Assembly (NCBI GenBank): GCA_949372595.1
Contig: CASIAN010000008.1
Coordinates: forward strand, 1-64,000
Origin: CPC320 sp002336405
GTDB lineage: Bacteria; Pseudomonadota; Alphaproteobacteria; Rhodobacterales; Rhodobacteraceae
DNA length: 64,000 nucleotides
Direction of reading: 5' to 3'
How positions within the stretch are numbered: position 1 is the stretch's first letter; the number at the start of each line of letters is the position of its first letter. Under the pieces are notes generated by a model, which was not told the DNA's origin, did no database searches, and saw nothing but the letters and a program-made list of their open reading frames with translations. The position numbers and the translations under genes were made by a program. Below are positions 17,667-27,184 of this stretch, one piece after another.

Positions 17667-17938
17667 CCACTAAAGCCCCCTCTTTGATTTTTATTTCTAA
17701 ATGTATTTTTTATTTTACTATCTTTCTCAGGCTCTTTTCTGTTTCTCCACATCTTTCAACTAAGGTACACTCTTGTGACTCCTGTTTGGGTTGGCACAGA
17801 AAGGTCAGAAACTGCGTTACGATAAATTCGCAAACATTACGTTAGATTTTTCCATCCCTGATGATCGTATAGACCCTCGTCATTCTGCGCTTTTTCTGGT
17901 GAGATCTGCGCTGGGAGATATTCAGATAGCAGACACCA

Positions 17939-18165
17939 ATGTTTGTTCGACGTGATAGCGAGGCGACACCGACACCAAAGATACGGGCGGCCATTCAGGC
18001 GAGGGATGAACCTGCGTGGATCTTGGAAGAACGCCACGCAACCACTGAACAGACTGTGTGGAAATGGCGCAAACGCAACCGCGACAGTGTTCAGGATCGG
18101 AGCCGCCCCCCCCCGTCTTCAGACCACCCTGACCAGAGCGCAACAGGCTGTGGCGGGGATGCACT
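17939..18165 (+). pseudogene. IS481-family transposase, N-terminal remnant
   Basis: The frame from ATG 17939 gives TPKIRAAIQARDEPAWILEE and TVWKWRKRN, the helix-turn-helix start of IS481-like transposases, then ends after a frameshift around 18110 (RLQTTLT continues in another frame). Only about the first 75 residues remain. The DNA from ~17850 to 18160 is clearly homologous to the reverse strand of 56.94-57.21 kb, where a longer but broken copy sits. Dead fragment. Confidence 0.75.
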
Positions 18166-18225
18166 GCGCAAAAGGTGACTGGTGTGGCACTCCCCCCCTT
18201 TCTAGCGGGGTCCGGCCGTAGAACT

Positions 18226-18513
18226 TCACGCGGCCGTTTTCAGTTTCACGGCGGGTGTGATGCCACCGATGCCCATGTTGGGCCGCTCGTTGTTGTAAGT
18301 CCATAGCCATTCGGTTGCTTGGTCTTGTGCCTCCTCGATGGTTTCAAAGATGTATTGGCTCAGCCATTCACCCCGGACAGTGCGATTGTAACGTTCGATA
18401 TAGGCGTTCTGCTGAGGTTTGCCTGGCTGGATATGTTCCAGGCGAACACCGTGCTTTTCAGCCCATGCCATTAAGGTTCCACTGATATATTCTGGGCCGT
18501 TATCGACCCGAAG
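18226..18513 (-). pseudogene. IS3-family OrfB, C-terminal remnant
   Basis: The last 95 residues of the local frame are the end of an IS3-family (IS407/IS51-like) OrfB: RVDNGPEYIS with the second DDE Asp, GKPQQNAYIERYNRTVRGEWL with the catalytic Glu, and YNNERPNMGIGGITPAVKL. The first half of OrfB and OrfA are missing. Upstream, the frame runs without a break into an IS630 transposase (see next entry). Confidence 0.85.
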
Positions 18514-19279
18514 ATTTTGGTCTGAGATGATGCGGAAATTATCTGTGAGTTGTGTTCGAAAGCCTGTCCATTGTTTTGGGATGGTTTTTCGAAAGACCTT
18601 CAGAATGGCTTCGGTAACCTGTTTTTGCGTGGGATAGGCGCGATTGTGGGTGACGTGTTGGTGCATCACGGCCCAGAGCCTTTCAATTGGATTTAGGTGC
18701 GGGCAATAGGGCGGCAGCTGGATCAGGTGGATGCGGCAGTTTTTGCGCGAGAGAAAAGCCCTGACATCCGGCCCTTTGTGGTAAGCGGCGTTGTCCCAGA
18801 TCACGTGGATGATGCGTTTATCTTGATTGCGGTCCTCAATCTTGGCCAGCAATTGCACGGCACTGACGCCATCCACTGTGATCGGCGCGACGAAAGGCGT
18901 ATCAAAGGTTTCAAGGTTCAGCGCGCCGTGAATGTTGACGCGGGCGCGGCCTGCCGTGGTTTTGAGCGTGGGGTTTGTACCCTTCTTCACCCAACCAAAG
19001 GCAGGTTTGCTTTGATATTCTGGATGCACGGCAGTCGTGCAGAAGATATACCGCCTCATCATCGGCCAAAGAATTCAGCATATTCTCATACATTGCGATG
19101 AATTCAGCCTGTTTGGCTACATCGGCCACGCGCGGCAGCGTCTTCGGTTTGCGATATTCAAAGCCTAGGCGCGCCAAAAGCTTAACACAGCCTGAATGAG
19201 AATACTTCAGATCGAACTGCGCCGTGACATGGGCGCGAGTAATAACTTTTAGGCTAGAGTATGTGGTCAAGAAAATCAA
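18514..19279 (-). pseudogene. IS630-family transposase remnant, frameshifted
   Basis: Two frames together give most of an IS630 transposase. The upstream frame (18911-19279) carries KYSHSGCVKLLARLGFEYRK and ends in SLADDEAVY. After a shift near 19050 the downstream frame continues HPEYQSKPAFGWVKKG, VIWDNAAYHKG (Asp), and LPPYCPHLNPIERLW (Glu). The N-terminal part is missing. The C-terminus runs in frame into the IS3 fragment at ~18513, making a chimeric frame of 278 residues. Confidence 0.85.
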
Positions 19280-19829
19280 TCATTAGAGGTTTTTAGTCAT
19301 TGTAAATCCCCAATTAGTAGTTTGAAAAACTTACACTTAGATTTGCGGTAGGGGTTGATCTGGTCTCTGTTCGCCAGGTTTTGCCGTTTTCTAGACGTGC
19401 AACCTACATGACGGCATCGACGCAACCCTTCGGAAAAGTTGCGAAATTATCAGTGACCAAGATGTCTTGGTTTTCATAAAGACTGCGACTACGCTCTCTT
19501 TTGGTATTGGATAGTATTTTACCGAATATTAAGTTCCATTCCGCAAGTTTGAGGGTTTAGCCTGAAGGGTGCATGTGAAATTCCCAGTTGGGATGAAATC
19601 AAGGCAACATCGCGTCGCGATCCCATGCTGCAAAGGCCGCTTTAAATTGTTTGAAAACAGAAATAGTTATGACCCTTGTTGGGTTTTCCTTGTATCTGAC
19701 ATTATCGATTCAAAGGTATTGGCTGTTGGGTTTTTTGAAAAAAATAAGATTTTTATCCTTTGGTACATGCTGTTAGCAGATCTCAATCTCATGTTGATGC
19801 GCTTGACTTTTATTTTAGGATATCTTTCG
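19280..19829. other. Gene-free stretch between IS remnants
   Basis: 550 bases without a convincing gene. An 87-residue frame at 19569-19832 has no family features, is rich in hydrophobic residues by chance, and overlaps the IS66 edge. Probably decayed DNA between insertions. Confidence 0.5.
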
Positions 19830-21392
19830 TAACTGCCCAGGATGTTTCGCGTGCACTCCTGTATTCAGCCGAAGCGCAGTTGAGCGATCAACTGACCTGA
19901 CGGTTTCATCAGGGTTTCGATGACAGACCAACCCTGTTTGCGTGCGGTACATGTCACCGTGCGCAATGTGCAGAAAACCTCAGCCCCTCTCACAATGCGG
20001 AAACAGCCTGATACTTTTTGCCTGACTTTGCCCATACGCAAATCCCGTTCAGCCTCATTGTTGGTGAAGGGCACGTTGGGTTCCATCAGAAAGCGGGTGA
20101 CCTCAGTTTTGCGCTTTTGCAGGCGCAGCGCAAAGTTGTGACCTGTCCTGCGTTTGGGGCGACCGCGAGGTTTTACGGCTTTAGGAATTGCTTTCACAGG
20201 TGGTTGAGCCTCATGAAAGGCTACCGCTCTAGTGAGTATTTTATCGTAGCGCTGCAAGAGTTTGACTATGATTTCGTCGTCAATTTCGCGATCAGCGGTT
20301 CGGGCGTCTGCCAAGGCTTTTGCCTCAAGCAAAAAAGCTCTCATGTCGGTGGCCCACGGCTCTTTCTCAATTACGATAAGCGCTTGGAGTTCGCGAAGGT
20401 GATGGGCATTGCACAACGCATGTTGGACACCTTCCATTTTGAAATACGGAGCCCAGTGATCGTGCACGACAAGCCCGCATACCCCTGTCAGAAGATCACC
20501 CCTGCGCGACGAGATCCGGAAGTGGCTCAGGAGCGGCGAACAGATCACATGTAGCCACTGTGTTTTGCCCGCTACCCTGAAGCCGGTCTCATCCAGATGC
20601 TTGACCGCCACTTGCGGCCCGCTCAACCCTTCACATACAGCCCTCGCGAAGGGTTGAAGGCGATCAGCTGTGCGCTCGATCAGCCGGGCCAAGGTGGCTG
20701 GAACGGCCGAAAGGCCAAACAGATCAGACAACATAAGAGAGAGGCGGTCTTGCGGGATGCAATGATAGGTCTGCAGATAGCTGGCGATACCAGCGATCCT
20801 GGGGCCGTATTGAACTGGCGCTGAAATACCTTCAGGGAAGGCCCCACGCGTGACAGCATCACACTGGCCGCACCGACACTGATATACTCGGTGCTCGGTT
20901 ACCTCGGGTGGTGGCGGGGCGGGCAAATCAACAACCTGACGCACCACAATCTTTTCTGCCATGCTGGCCAGGAGTGCTGCGCCGCAAGCGTTACAGATCT
21001 CTGGGTAGTGGTTGATGACATGGTCGGGCGTCGCTGTCTGTCGCAACGTCTTCCCCTTATGGCCAGGCTGGCCGCCGGTTTTACGGTCGGATTTGCCCCT
21101 CAAGCTTTGCGTCCGTTTCACTGCAGGTGGCTTCTTTAAGCCATCACTGGAAGGGGGACGGCTGCTCGTCTTACTGTTGAGGGCCACCTGCCGTTCCAGC
21201 GCGTCAATCCGCTGCTCAAGTGCTGTGTTCACTTCGAGCTGCTTCAAGTACGCAGCTTCAAAGTAGGCGGCGCGGCCAGCAATATCCGAAAAGGGAAGAA
21301 ACGGTGACTTTGTATCTTGAGCCATACATCTGTTGATTCATCATTCAACGGTTCAGTCAAGAAATTCCTCAACTCATCATGCTGGGCAGTTA
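19830..21392 (-). mobile_element. IS66-family insertion sequence (single-gene type)
   Basis: Inverted repeats TAACTGCCCAGGATG at 19830-19844 and its near-perfect inverse at 21378-21392 bound about 1563 bases containing only tnpC. The lack of tnpA and tnpB matches the ISBst12-like group. No exact 8-base target duplication is seen; GGATATCTT lies near the left edge and GGATACTT at the right, possibly a decayed duplication. Confidence 0.82.
19865..21325 (-). CDS. tnpC: IS66-family transposase TnpC
   Basis: 486 residues, full length. The N-terminus has a leucine-zipper-like segment with LEQRIDALERQVALNSKTSS at ~36-55 and the IS66 mark SSRPPSSDG. A zinc-finger-like segment follows (CNACG and CRCGQC). 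The DDE core shows HLDETGFRV at ~243, VHDHWAPYF at ~288 and FTNNEAERDLR at ~427. No stop or shift is visible, so it may still be active. Confidence 0.93.
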   Translation of the reverse strand: MAQDTKSPFLPFSDIAGRAAYFEAAYLKQLEVNTALEQRIDALERQVALNSKTSSRPPSSDGLKKPPAVKRTQSLRGKSDRKTGGQPGHKGKTLRQTATPDHVINHYPEICNACGAALLASMAEKIVVRQVVDLPAPPPPEVTEHRVYQCRCGQCDAVTRGAFPEGISAPVQYGPRIAGIASYLQTYHCIPQDRLSLMLSDLFGLSAVPATLARLIERTADRLQPFARAVCEGLSGPQVAVKHLDETGFRVAGKTQWLHVICSPLLSHFRISSRRGDLLTGVCGLVVHDHWAPYFKMEGVQHALCNAHHLRELQALIVIEKEPWATDMRAFLLEAKALADARTADREIDDEIIVKLLQRYDKILTRAVAFHEAQPPVKAIPKAVKPRGRPKRRTGHNFALRLQKRKTEVTRFLMEPNVPFTNNEAERDLRMGKVRQKVSGCFRIVRGAEVFCTLRTVTCTARKQGWSVIETLMKPSGQLIAQLRFG

Positions 21393-21542
21393 GGATACTT
21401 TGCAATTTAACTCCAATGCGGGTGACGATTAAGGCGCTTGTAATGGAAACCCACTGGACTGATGGTGTATTTTATAGGGCCATTCTCTATTCTTGGACGT
21501 TTCTTCTGAACTGATGTGGGTCTTGTAAAAAGGAGATAGATT

Positions 21543-21956
21543 ATGAAAGTTGCCGGTGGGTGTTATTGTGGTGAAATTCGCTTTGAAGCAGAGGGCGCAT
21601 TAGAGGCGGCTTTTCAGTGCCACTGTCGTGAGTGTCAGTATATAACCGGGGGCAATCCAAATATTGTTATGGTGTTTGCCCAGCGTGATTTTCGTTATAT
21701 TTCGGGCAACCCGGCAAAGTTCGCCCGCACAGATTTACCAACGCCGGTCGAGCGATATTTCTGTCAAGATTGCGGCACTGCCATAGGCAGCATAAGCCCA
21801 TCGCGCCCCAATTCGATGATAGTCAAAGTCGGGACCTTGGATGATCCAAGCGTCTTTGCCGCCAAAGCCGCGATATTCACCTGCGATCAGCAGGCATTTC
21901 ATCATATTCCGGATGGCCTACCTAGTTTTGACAAGCGGCCCCCTAAGAAAAATTGA
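21543..21956 (+). CDS. GFA/CENP-V family zinc protein
   Basis: 137 residues, the usual size of GFA-family proteins (related to glutathione-dependent formaldehyde-activating enzyme). Zinc-binding Cys groups are GCYCGEIRF at ~6, QCHCRECQ at ~26 and CQDCG at ~74. A strong GGAG precedes the ATG at 21543. The family is broad, and most members have no shown activity, so formaldehyde metabolism is only a possibility. It converges with the FAD oxidase gene, with a short GC hairpin between them. Confidence 0.88.
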   Translation: MKVAGGCYCGEIRFEAEGALEAAFQCHCRECQYITGGNPNIVMVFAQRDFRYISGNPAKFARTDLPTPVERYFCQDCGTAIGSISPSRPNSMIVKVGTLDDPSVFAAKAAIFTCDQQAFHHIPDGLPSFDKRPPKKN

Positions 21957-22029
21957 GGCTACTTTGGGCACCGGCTGGTGCGCGATGATTGCCGTTTAAG
22001 AGTGTAGGCTGCGTTAAGCGAGGGAATTA

Positions 22030-22045
22030 GGGCGCTCGGGCGCCC
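22030..22045. terminator. GC-rich hairpin between convergent genes
   Basis: GGGCGC (22030-22035) pairs with GCGCCC (22040-22045) around a TCGG loop. It lies between the stops of the GFA gene and the FAD oxidase gene. There is no good T-run on either side, so termination efficiency is uncertain. Confidence 0.45.
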
Positions 22046-22051
22046 ATATTA

Positions 22052-23341
22052 TTAACTTTTCCACCAATCTTTGAACGCAAAATATCGGTTGATTGCGGGC
22101 ATAAACCAAGGTCGGCCATCGTAAAATGGTAATCTTGCAGGGGGTGGGCTGGAAAAGATACTGGGCCGGTTTCTAATTCCCATGGCGGTTTCAGCGACTT
22201 TCTTGCCCATCCAGCGGGCCCAGACCGTGCCTGATCCGGCGTACCCTGCAGCATAGAATATTTTATCATGTTCAAAGATAACCGGTAGGCGTGAGGTGGT
22301 GAAGGCAACATTTCCTAGCCAGCAGTAATCGATTTTACAGTCTGATAATTCAGGAAAAATCTGGATTAGGCGGTTTTTGAGGTATCGTACAGAGCGTTCA
22401 GATGGGTTGACTTTGTCCATGCTTCGCGAGCCCAGCAAGATGCGGTCCCTGTCTGGTGTGGGGCGAAAGTAGCTATATAGGTTTGCAGTATTTCCATACA
22501 TGCGGTGCTTAGGCATCAACGCCTGAACTTTTTCATGCCCTAAAATCTCTGTCACGATAATACAGCTTTGGACAGGGACCAGGCGGCGCCGTAAGAACTG
22601 TCCAAAACGTTCTTTGGTTCCCGTATAGGCGTTGGTGGCGATAATGACTTTGCCGGCGGCTATTGTGCCTTTGTCGGTGATAACTGATTTTTTACTAGGC
22701 GTCAGGTCGGTGACGTCTTTTACGGTTGTATCGGAATGGATCACAACACCGGCAGACTGGGCGGTGCGCAGCAAACCTGCGAAAAACTTTCCCGGATGAT
22801 AGCCACCAATTTCTTCGCGCACCATACCACCAAAAAACAGATCCGTTGCAATCTCTGTGTGCTGTGCGGATTTTGGAACCATATGCGCGGCATGTCCGCT
22901 GATGTTATTTAAACTCTCAACCTCGCGCGCTTGTGCGTCATAATCAGATTGGCCCATGGCACCGGTGAACCGACCGGTCATTTGCAGCTGGCAGTCAATT
23001 TTTTCCTCGCTGCAAAATTTTGCCAGATCGACGCGTGCCTCTATGCCCTCGGCATAAACCTCGTCGGCGAACGCAGGGCCGTAAGTTTTGCTTAATGCGC
23101 TATGCGAAGGCCTGATGTTGCCGCTGCAAATGCCACCATTGCGGGTCGAGGCGCCAAACCCCGGTGTGGCGCTGTCAAGCACTACAACCGACCGGCCCTG
23201 TCGGGCAATGGTAAGGGCGGCTGAAAGGCCGGTAAAGCCCCCACCTACCACGACAAAATCTGCCTCCGCCAGCAGCCCATCGGAACTGGTTTTGGTGATT
23301 ATTGGCTCGTCTATATCCCACCAGAACGGGTCAAATTTCAT
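22052..23341 (-). CDS. DadA/PuuB-like FAD-dependent amine or amino acid oxidase
   Basis: 429 residues, the DAO family (glycine/D-amino acid oxidase, gamma-glutamylputrescine oxidase). The FAD-binding Rossmann motif VVGGGFTGLSAA is at ~30, and ATRNGGICSG at ~67 is the usual following element. It oxidises an amine or amino acid carbon-nitrogen bond. I prefer the ATG at 23341 over the in-frame TTG at 23353, because GGAAAA gives a plausible ribosome site before the ATG. It stands alone on the minus strand, so no pathway can be assigned from neighbours. Confidence 0.85.
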   Translation of the reverse strand: MKFDPFWWDIDEPIITKTSSDGLLAEADFVVVGGGFTGLSAALTIARQGRSVVVLDSATPGFGASTRNGGICSGNIRPSHSALSKTYGPAFADEVYAEGIEARVDLAKFCSEEKIDCQLQMTGRFTGAMGQSDYDAQAREVESLNNISGHAAHMVPKSAQHTEIATDLFFGGMVREEIGGYHPGKFFAGLLRTAQSAGVVIHSDTTVKDVTDLTPSKKSVITDKGTIAAGKVIIATNAYTGTKERFGQFLRRRLVPVQSCIIVTEILGHEKVQALMPKHRMYGNTANLYSYFRPTPDRDRILLGSRSMDKVNPSERSVRYLKNRLIQIFPELSDCKIDYCWLGNVAFTTSRLPVIFEHDKIFYAAGYAGSGTVWARWMGKKVAETAMGIRNRPSIFSSPPPARLPFYDGRPWFMPAINRYFAFKDWWKS

Positions 23342-23353
23342 GACGTTTTCCAA

Positions 23354-23942
23354 ATGCTGGCAATAGCTTTGGAAGTGGTCTTCCAGTTATTGCAGGGTGT
23401 ATTTTCAATTGTGTAATAGGGTATCTTTTAGCTACGATTGCAAATGTTTTACTAAATTTTTTAAAAGACGGGAACCTCATATTGTGATGGGTGTGACTAC
23501 ATTGATCTTTGACAGGTACAAATAAAACTACTCAGAACGGGTATCGTCCAGGTGATAGCGGTAGGGGCGTCAATATGGATGCTTGGATTGCGACGTAATA
23601 GGTGCGTCAGGGGCAGCGAAGATGCCTGCGTGGATATCTAGAGCTTACCGGGCGGTGACATCTGCTGAAGTCTAGGTCGCGGGTTTGATCCACCTCTTTT
23701 CACAGATGTGCTATTTTTTGTTAAATTTAATTTAGATATTTTGAACTAATTGAGTAAGATCCTACTGCAAAAAGTAGCATTATAGATTGAGCAGTGTCCC
23801 AACAAGATGTGGCCAACCGATGCGGAGCGATCTGTATTAGACCGCGACAGTTCAAGTCTTTATCTGGTTTGGATTATCCAAGACCGCCATTTTTGATCCG
23901 TCAGGGCGTGGTGCGCTGCATTGACCGGCAATTGCAATGCGT
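23354..23942. other. Intergenic region, nothing recognised
   Basis: About 590 bases holding the upstream region of the FAD oxidase gene and the region downstream of nagA. A short block near 23665-23690 (GCGGGTTTGATCC) resembles a tRNA T-loop, but no acceptor or anticodon stem can be built around it. Confidence 0.45.
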
Positions 23943-25073
23943 TCAGCCTAAGTCTTTAAGGTTGAACTCTCGGTCCATATACAAGAGGTTTTCCTTACTC
24001 GCAGCCTTCCTTAATCCATAACCGCCTTTAAGGGTAAGCATGTTTGCAGGGATGCTGGTGGCCATGGATATTGCCTGAGCTGCGTCTATACCAACTTGCC
24101 GTACCAGCGTTTCAATTGACCGTGGCATATCAATATCGGCGCCGGCGAGGGTGCCATCAAGAAGGCGCAATGTCCCCGTGCGGCGAAACACTGTGCGCCC
24201 GTTCAAGATGAACTGTGACAGATCTGAGCCTGCAGCGGCCATAGCGTCGCTGACAAGGTAAATTTTACTGGACCCTTTTTTGGCCCGCAAAGCAGCGCGC
24301 ATTGACGCAGGGTGCACATGCACGGCATCGGCGATCAAACTGGCGGACACATCACCGCTGTCCAGAGTTGCGCCCACAAGACCGGGATTACGACTGCCAA
24401 GTTGGCTCATTGCGTTAAACAAATGGGTTGTATTACGAGCCCCGGCGGCCATGTAGGCCATACAGGTGTCGTAATCCGCATTTGTGTGACCCAGAGATAC
24501 GATCACGCCTGCCTGTGCTAAGGTTTGCGTCTGGGGTATGGTGACGGATTCTGGGGCGACTGTCAGCATGACATTGGGAAGGCGTTGAGTGGCATCTGCA
24601 ATCATATTGAGATCGGTGTCGGACATGCTCCGAATTAGGGACGGTTCATGGACCCCTTTACGTGCGATGGATAAATGTGGGCCTTCGAGATGAATTCCGG
24701 CAATTCCCGGGACGCCCTTTTCAATTGCCATCGCGACAGCATCAATGGCGGCCTGGCTGCGCGCCTGGGTGTCGGTGATCAATGTTGGCAGAAAAGTGTA
24801 CGTTCCCAATCGACAATGGGCCTGTGATATCACCTCAAGAGTTTGGAGTGTCTGGTCATCGTTGAACATGACCCCACCACCTCCGTTGACTTGTAAATCC
24901 ACGAATCCGGGGGTCAGATACCCACCATCGAGATGTTCAATTTTGCAACCAGCCGGCAGGCTCTTTCGGTCTTTTATCCCAACAATTTGGTTATTTTCGC
25001 ACAAAAGCGTTTTGCCTTTTTGCAGAACAGTGCCATCGTGAATGGCTGCGCCGAGCAGTGCTGTGAATGGCAT
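23943..25073 (-). CDS. nagA: N-acetylglucosamine-6-phosphate deacetylase
   Basis: 376 residues, standard length. It removes acetate from GlcNAc-6-phosphate in the cytoplasm. Metal and substrate motifs are seen in order: DLQVNGGGGVMFND at ~58, HLEGPHLS at ~129, SLGHTNAD at ~193, THLFNAMSQ at ~217, DAVHVHP at ~247 and LVSDAMAAAG at ~271 with the catalytic Asp. It starts three bases after the stop of the SIS-domain deaminase gene, in one operon with the GntR regulator. Confidence 0.95.
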   Translation of the reverse strand: MPFTALLGAAIHDGTVLQKGKTLLCENNQIVGIKDRKSLPAGCKIEHLDGGYLTPGFVDLQVNGGGGVMFNDDQTLQTLEVISQAHCRLGTYTFLPTLITDTQARSQAAIDAVAMAIEKGVPGIAGIHLEGPHLSIARKGVHEPSLIRSMSDTDLNMIADATQRLPNVMLTVAPESVTIPQTQTLAQAGVIVSLGHTNADYDTCMAYMAAGARNTTHLFNAMSQLGSRNPGLVGATLDSGDVSASLIADAVHVHPASMRAALRAKKGSSKIYLVSDAMAAAGSDLSQFILNGRTVFRRTGTLRLLDGTLAGADIDMPRSIETLVRQVGIDAAQAISMATSIPANMLTLKGGYGLRKAASKENLLYMDREFNLKDLG

Positions 25074-25076
25074 ATC

Positions 25077-26108
25077 TTAAACCGTTTCTGTTATCTTTTT
25101 GAGGTGGCGTGGCGTGTCAGGGTTGGCCTTCATTGCTCGCGCCGTGGTTTCAACCATCACGTAAAAGCTGGCGATTAACGGGATGGGGTCTGTCAAAGGA
25201 TGCCCGGTGCGAACAGAGGGCAAAACATTGGCATGTCTCGCTTGCGGTGAGGTCACGAAGACCGATGCACCTTTTTGGGCCAGTGTGTCCGCAACCTGCA
25301 CCAAACTGTCTTCGGCTTGATCCTGAGCTGCGAGCGCTAAAATTGGAAACCCTTGCTCAACAAGGGATACAGGCCCATGCAAAACCTCGGCTGAAGAATA
25401 GGATTCTGCATGCAACTGGCAGGTTTCCTTGAATTTGAGAGCCGCTTCATTTGAGATAGCAAGGGTTGGTCCCCGGCCCAAACAAAACAGTGATTGTTGG
25501 TTGGTAACGGATTTGGACAGGGCTGGCCAAAATTCCCGTACTGAATGTTCAAGTAAATCGGGCAGGTCATGAATTGCTTTTAAAAGGCATTTATCTTTTT
25601 TCCATTCTGCCAAGAGCCAAATCACTGAAACCATTGATGTTACGAATGTCTTTGTGGCGGCAACACTTTTCTCTGGTCCGGCATGAAGGGTCAAGCTGTG
25701 ATTGCTCAGTCGGGCTAGGGGCGAGCCGTTGTCATTGGTAAACGTGCACGTCAGCGCGCCGGATGCACGAGCCGAGCGAACCATTTCCACAATGTCGGGG
25801 CTCTTGCCCGATTGAGACACCGCGATACACGCGCTTCCAGTAAGGTTTAAGCTGCGTTTGTAAATCGATGCCACAGATGGCCCCACCGACGCCACGGGCA
25901 ATCCCATAAGCAATTCGCTCGCATATTTGAAATAGGTTGCGGCGTGGTCTGAGGATCCGCGTGCAACGCTGGTCAAAAATATCGGATTATACTCGCGCAA
26001 GCCACAGGCCGCTTGCTTTATATCCGCAGCGCCATGGGTTAAGAGCCGATCGACAGCTGAGGGTATTTCATCAATTTCTTGGCGCATCTGGGTGATTTGG
26101 TGTGCCAT
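25077..26108 (-). CDS. SIS-domain glucosamine-6-phosphate deaminase (NagB-II type)
   Basis: 343 residues with two SIS domains, as in GlmS C-terminal halves and the NagB-II deaminases. Marks are SVARGSSDHAATYFKY at ~46, SQSGKSPDIVEM at ~98, and ALKFKETCQLHAE followed by EVLHGP at ~219-240. It should convert glucosamine-6-phosphate to fructose-6-phosphate and ammonia, the step after NagA. The glutaminase domain of GlmS is absent, which fits the catabolic role. I start at ATG 26108, seven bases after the GntR gene, rather than at the longer frame that overlaps it. Confidence 0.88.
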   Translation of the reverse strand: MAHQITQMRQEIDEIPSAVDRLLTHGAADIKQAACGLREYNPIFLTSVARGSSDHAATYFKYASELLMGLPVASVGPSVASIYKRSLNLTGSACIAVSQSGKSPDIVEMVRSARASGALTCTFTNDNGSPLARLSNHSLTLHAGPEKSVAATKTFVTSMVSVIWLLAEWKKDKCLLKAIHDLPDLLEHSVREFWPALSKSVTNQQSLFCLGRGPTLAISNEAALKFKETCQLHAESYSSAEVLHGPVSLVEQGFPILALAAQDQAEDSLVQVADTLAQKGASVFVTSPQARHANVLPSVRTGHPLTDPIPLIASFYVMVETTARAMKANPDTPRHLKKITETV

Positions 26109-26115
26109 GATCGTT

Positions 26116-26874
26116 TCATTCCTTTGCAAGGCGAAGTTCGGCCACAAAATTGTAAGCGTCTCCGCGATAAATAGACTTAGTAAATTCAGCAATGCGCCCG
26201 TCAGGCAAATAAGAGGTGCGCTCAATTTTTAATCCTGCGCGCCCCTGCTCGATTTCGAGAAGTTTTGCGTCTTTTGGCCCTAGATTGATGGCAGAAATTT
26301 TTTGCAAAGCACGAACTGGGCGCAGCCCTGCCTTTTCCAGTGTGGCATAAAGAGACGGTCCAACGATGAGGGGGTCGGGTAAGATGCTTGTTGGTAAAGC
26401 TGCACGTTCAATCGCCATTGGATTGCCTCCAGCGATGCGCAATCGGGCAATACGCGTTACTGAAGCGTCAGGTGTGAGGCCTAAAGTGATCACCTCATCT
26501 GGCGAGGGCATGAAAAGACCGCGCTCCAACCAATGCGAAGATGAGTTTAGGCCGCGTCGAGACATGTCTTCTGTGAACGATGTCAGGCGCGATAGAGACT
26601 GTTCAATTTTCGGGGTATTTAATGCAATGAACGATCCTGATCCGTGTTTTTGGATGATTAACCCATCTTCGGCCAAGGCTCGAATGGCTTTGCGTACGGT
26701 GACGCGGGACAGGGTGGTTAGCGTGGCAATTTCACGTTCTGGTGGCAGCGGATTGCCCGGTGACAATATGGCCTGATCAACGCTGTCTGAAATGCGCTGT
26801 CGCAACTGCAAATATCTTGGTCCACCATCTTCCCGCAACCAAAGGTCGGGAGCAAGGAAACTTGCAATTGTCAT
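26116..26874 (-). CDS. GntR/HutC-family regulator of GlcNAc genes
   Basis: 252 residues: an N-terminal winged helix (PPEREIATLTTLSRVTVRKA at ~44-63 and GLIIQKHGSGSFI) and a C-terminal UTRA ligand domain ending SIYRGDAYNFVAELR. This is the NagR/DasR architecture, which usually senses glucosamine-6-phosphate or GlcNAc-6-phosphate and represses the operon. It is the first gene of nagR-nagB-II-nagA. Repeated AATACCT half-sites in the AT-rich upstream region are operator candidates. No sugar transporter gene is next to the cluster. Confidence 0.9.
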   Translation of the reverse strand: MTIASFLAPDLWLREDGGPRYLQLRQRISDSVDQAILSPGNPLPPEREIATLTTLSRVTVRKAIRALAEDGLIIQKHGSGSFIALNTPKIEQSLSRLTSFTEDMSRRGLNSSSHWLERGLFMPSPDEVITLGLTPDASVTRIARLRIAGGNPMAIERAALPTSILPDPLIVGPSLYATLEKAGLRPVRALQKISAINLGPKDAKLLEIEQGRAGLKIERTSYLPDGRIAEFTKSIYRGDAYNFVAELRLAKE

Positions 26875-27014
26875 AATGTGCGGCCGTTGCGTTCAATGGG
26901 GCGCATCCAGTCATGTTGCGGTGTCAAAATTATGGGAAAATCTGCCACGGCAATGCTGTGATGCCAAGCCTTTGCAAGAAGCTCATTTTCATTCAGATTA
27001 AATCTATTCATGCA

Positions 27015-27141
27015 ATACCTTTATAGTACCTATTTTTGAATGAAAAGATTTTTGACAGTATTTATTACAAATATAGCGATTAAAACAGAGTAAATACCTA
27101 AAATGATACTTTTATAGATAAAAGAGAGTCATATAGGTATT
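27015..27141. promoter_or_regulatory. AT-rich region with repeated AATACCT half-sites
   Basis: AATACCT occurs at 27015-27021 and 27093-27099, and inverted (AGGTATT) at 27135-27141. A further TACCTATT follows the first copy by seven bases, giving a tandem pair. The region lies upstream of the GntR gene and the small plus-strand frame at 27185. Such repeats fit operator sites for the GntR regulator, but this is inference. Confidence 0.4.
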
Positions 27142-27184
27142 ATATTGGAATTATGAAAGTCAAATGCTGTTAAGAGAGACCGAA

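Noticed and set aside
19569..19832. 87-residue plus-strand frame
   Set aside because: No ribosome site, no family features, and it reaches the IS66 edge; probably chance.
20018..20554. 178-residue plus-strand frame
   Set aside because: Antisense to the IS66 transposase gene.
19822..21400. Target-site duplication around the IS66
   Set aside because: Flanks GGATATCTT and GGATACTT are similar but not identical and not at the same distance from the ends, so a duplication cannot be claimed.
23660..23695. tRNA-like block with GCGGGTTTGATCC
   Set aside because: No matching acceptor, D or anticodon stems can be built around it.
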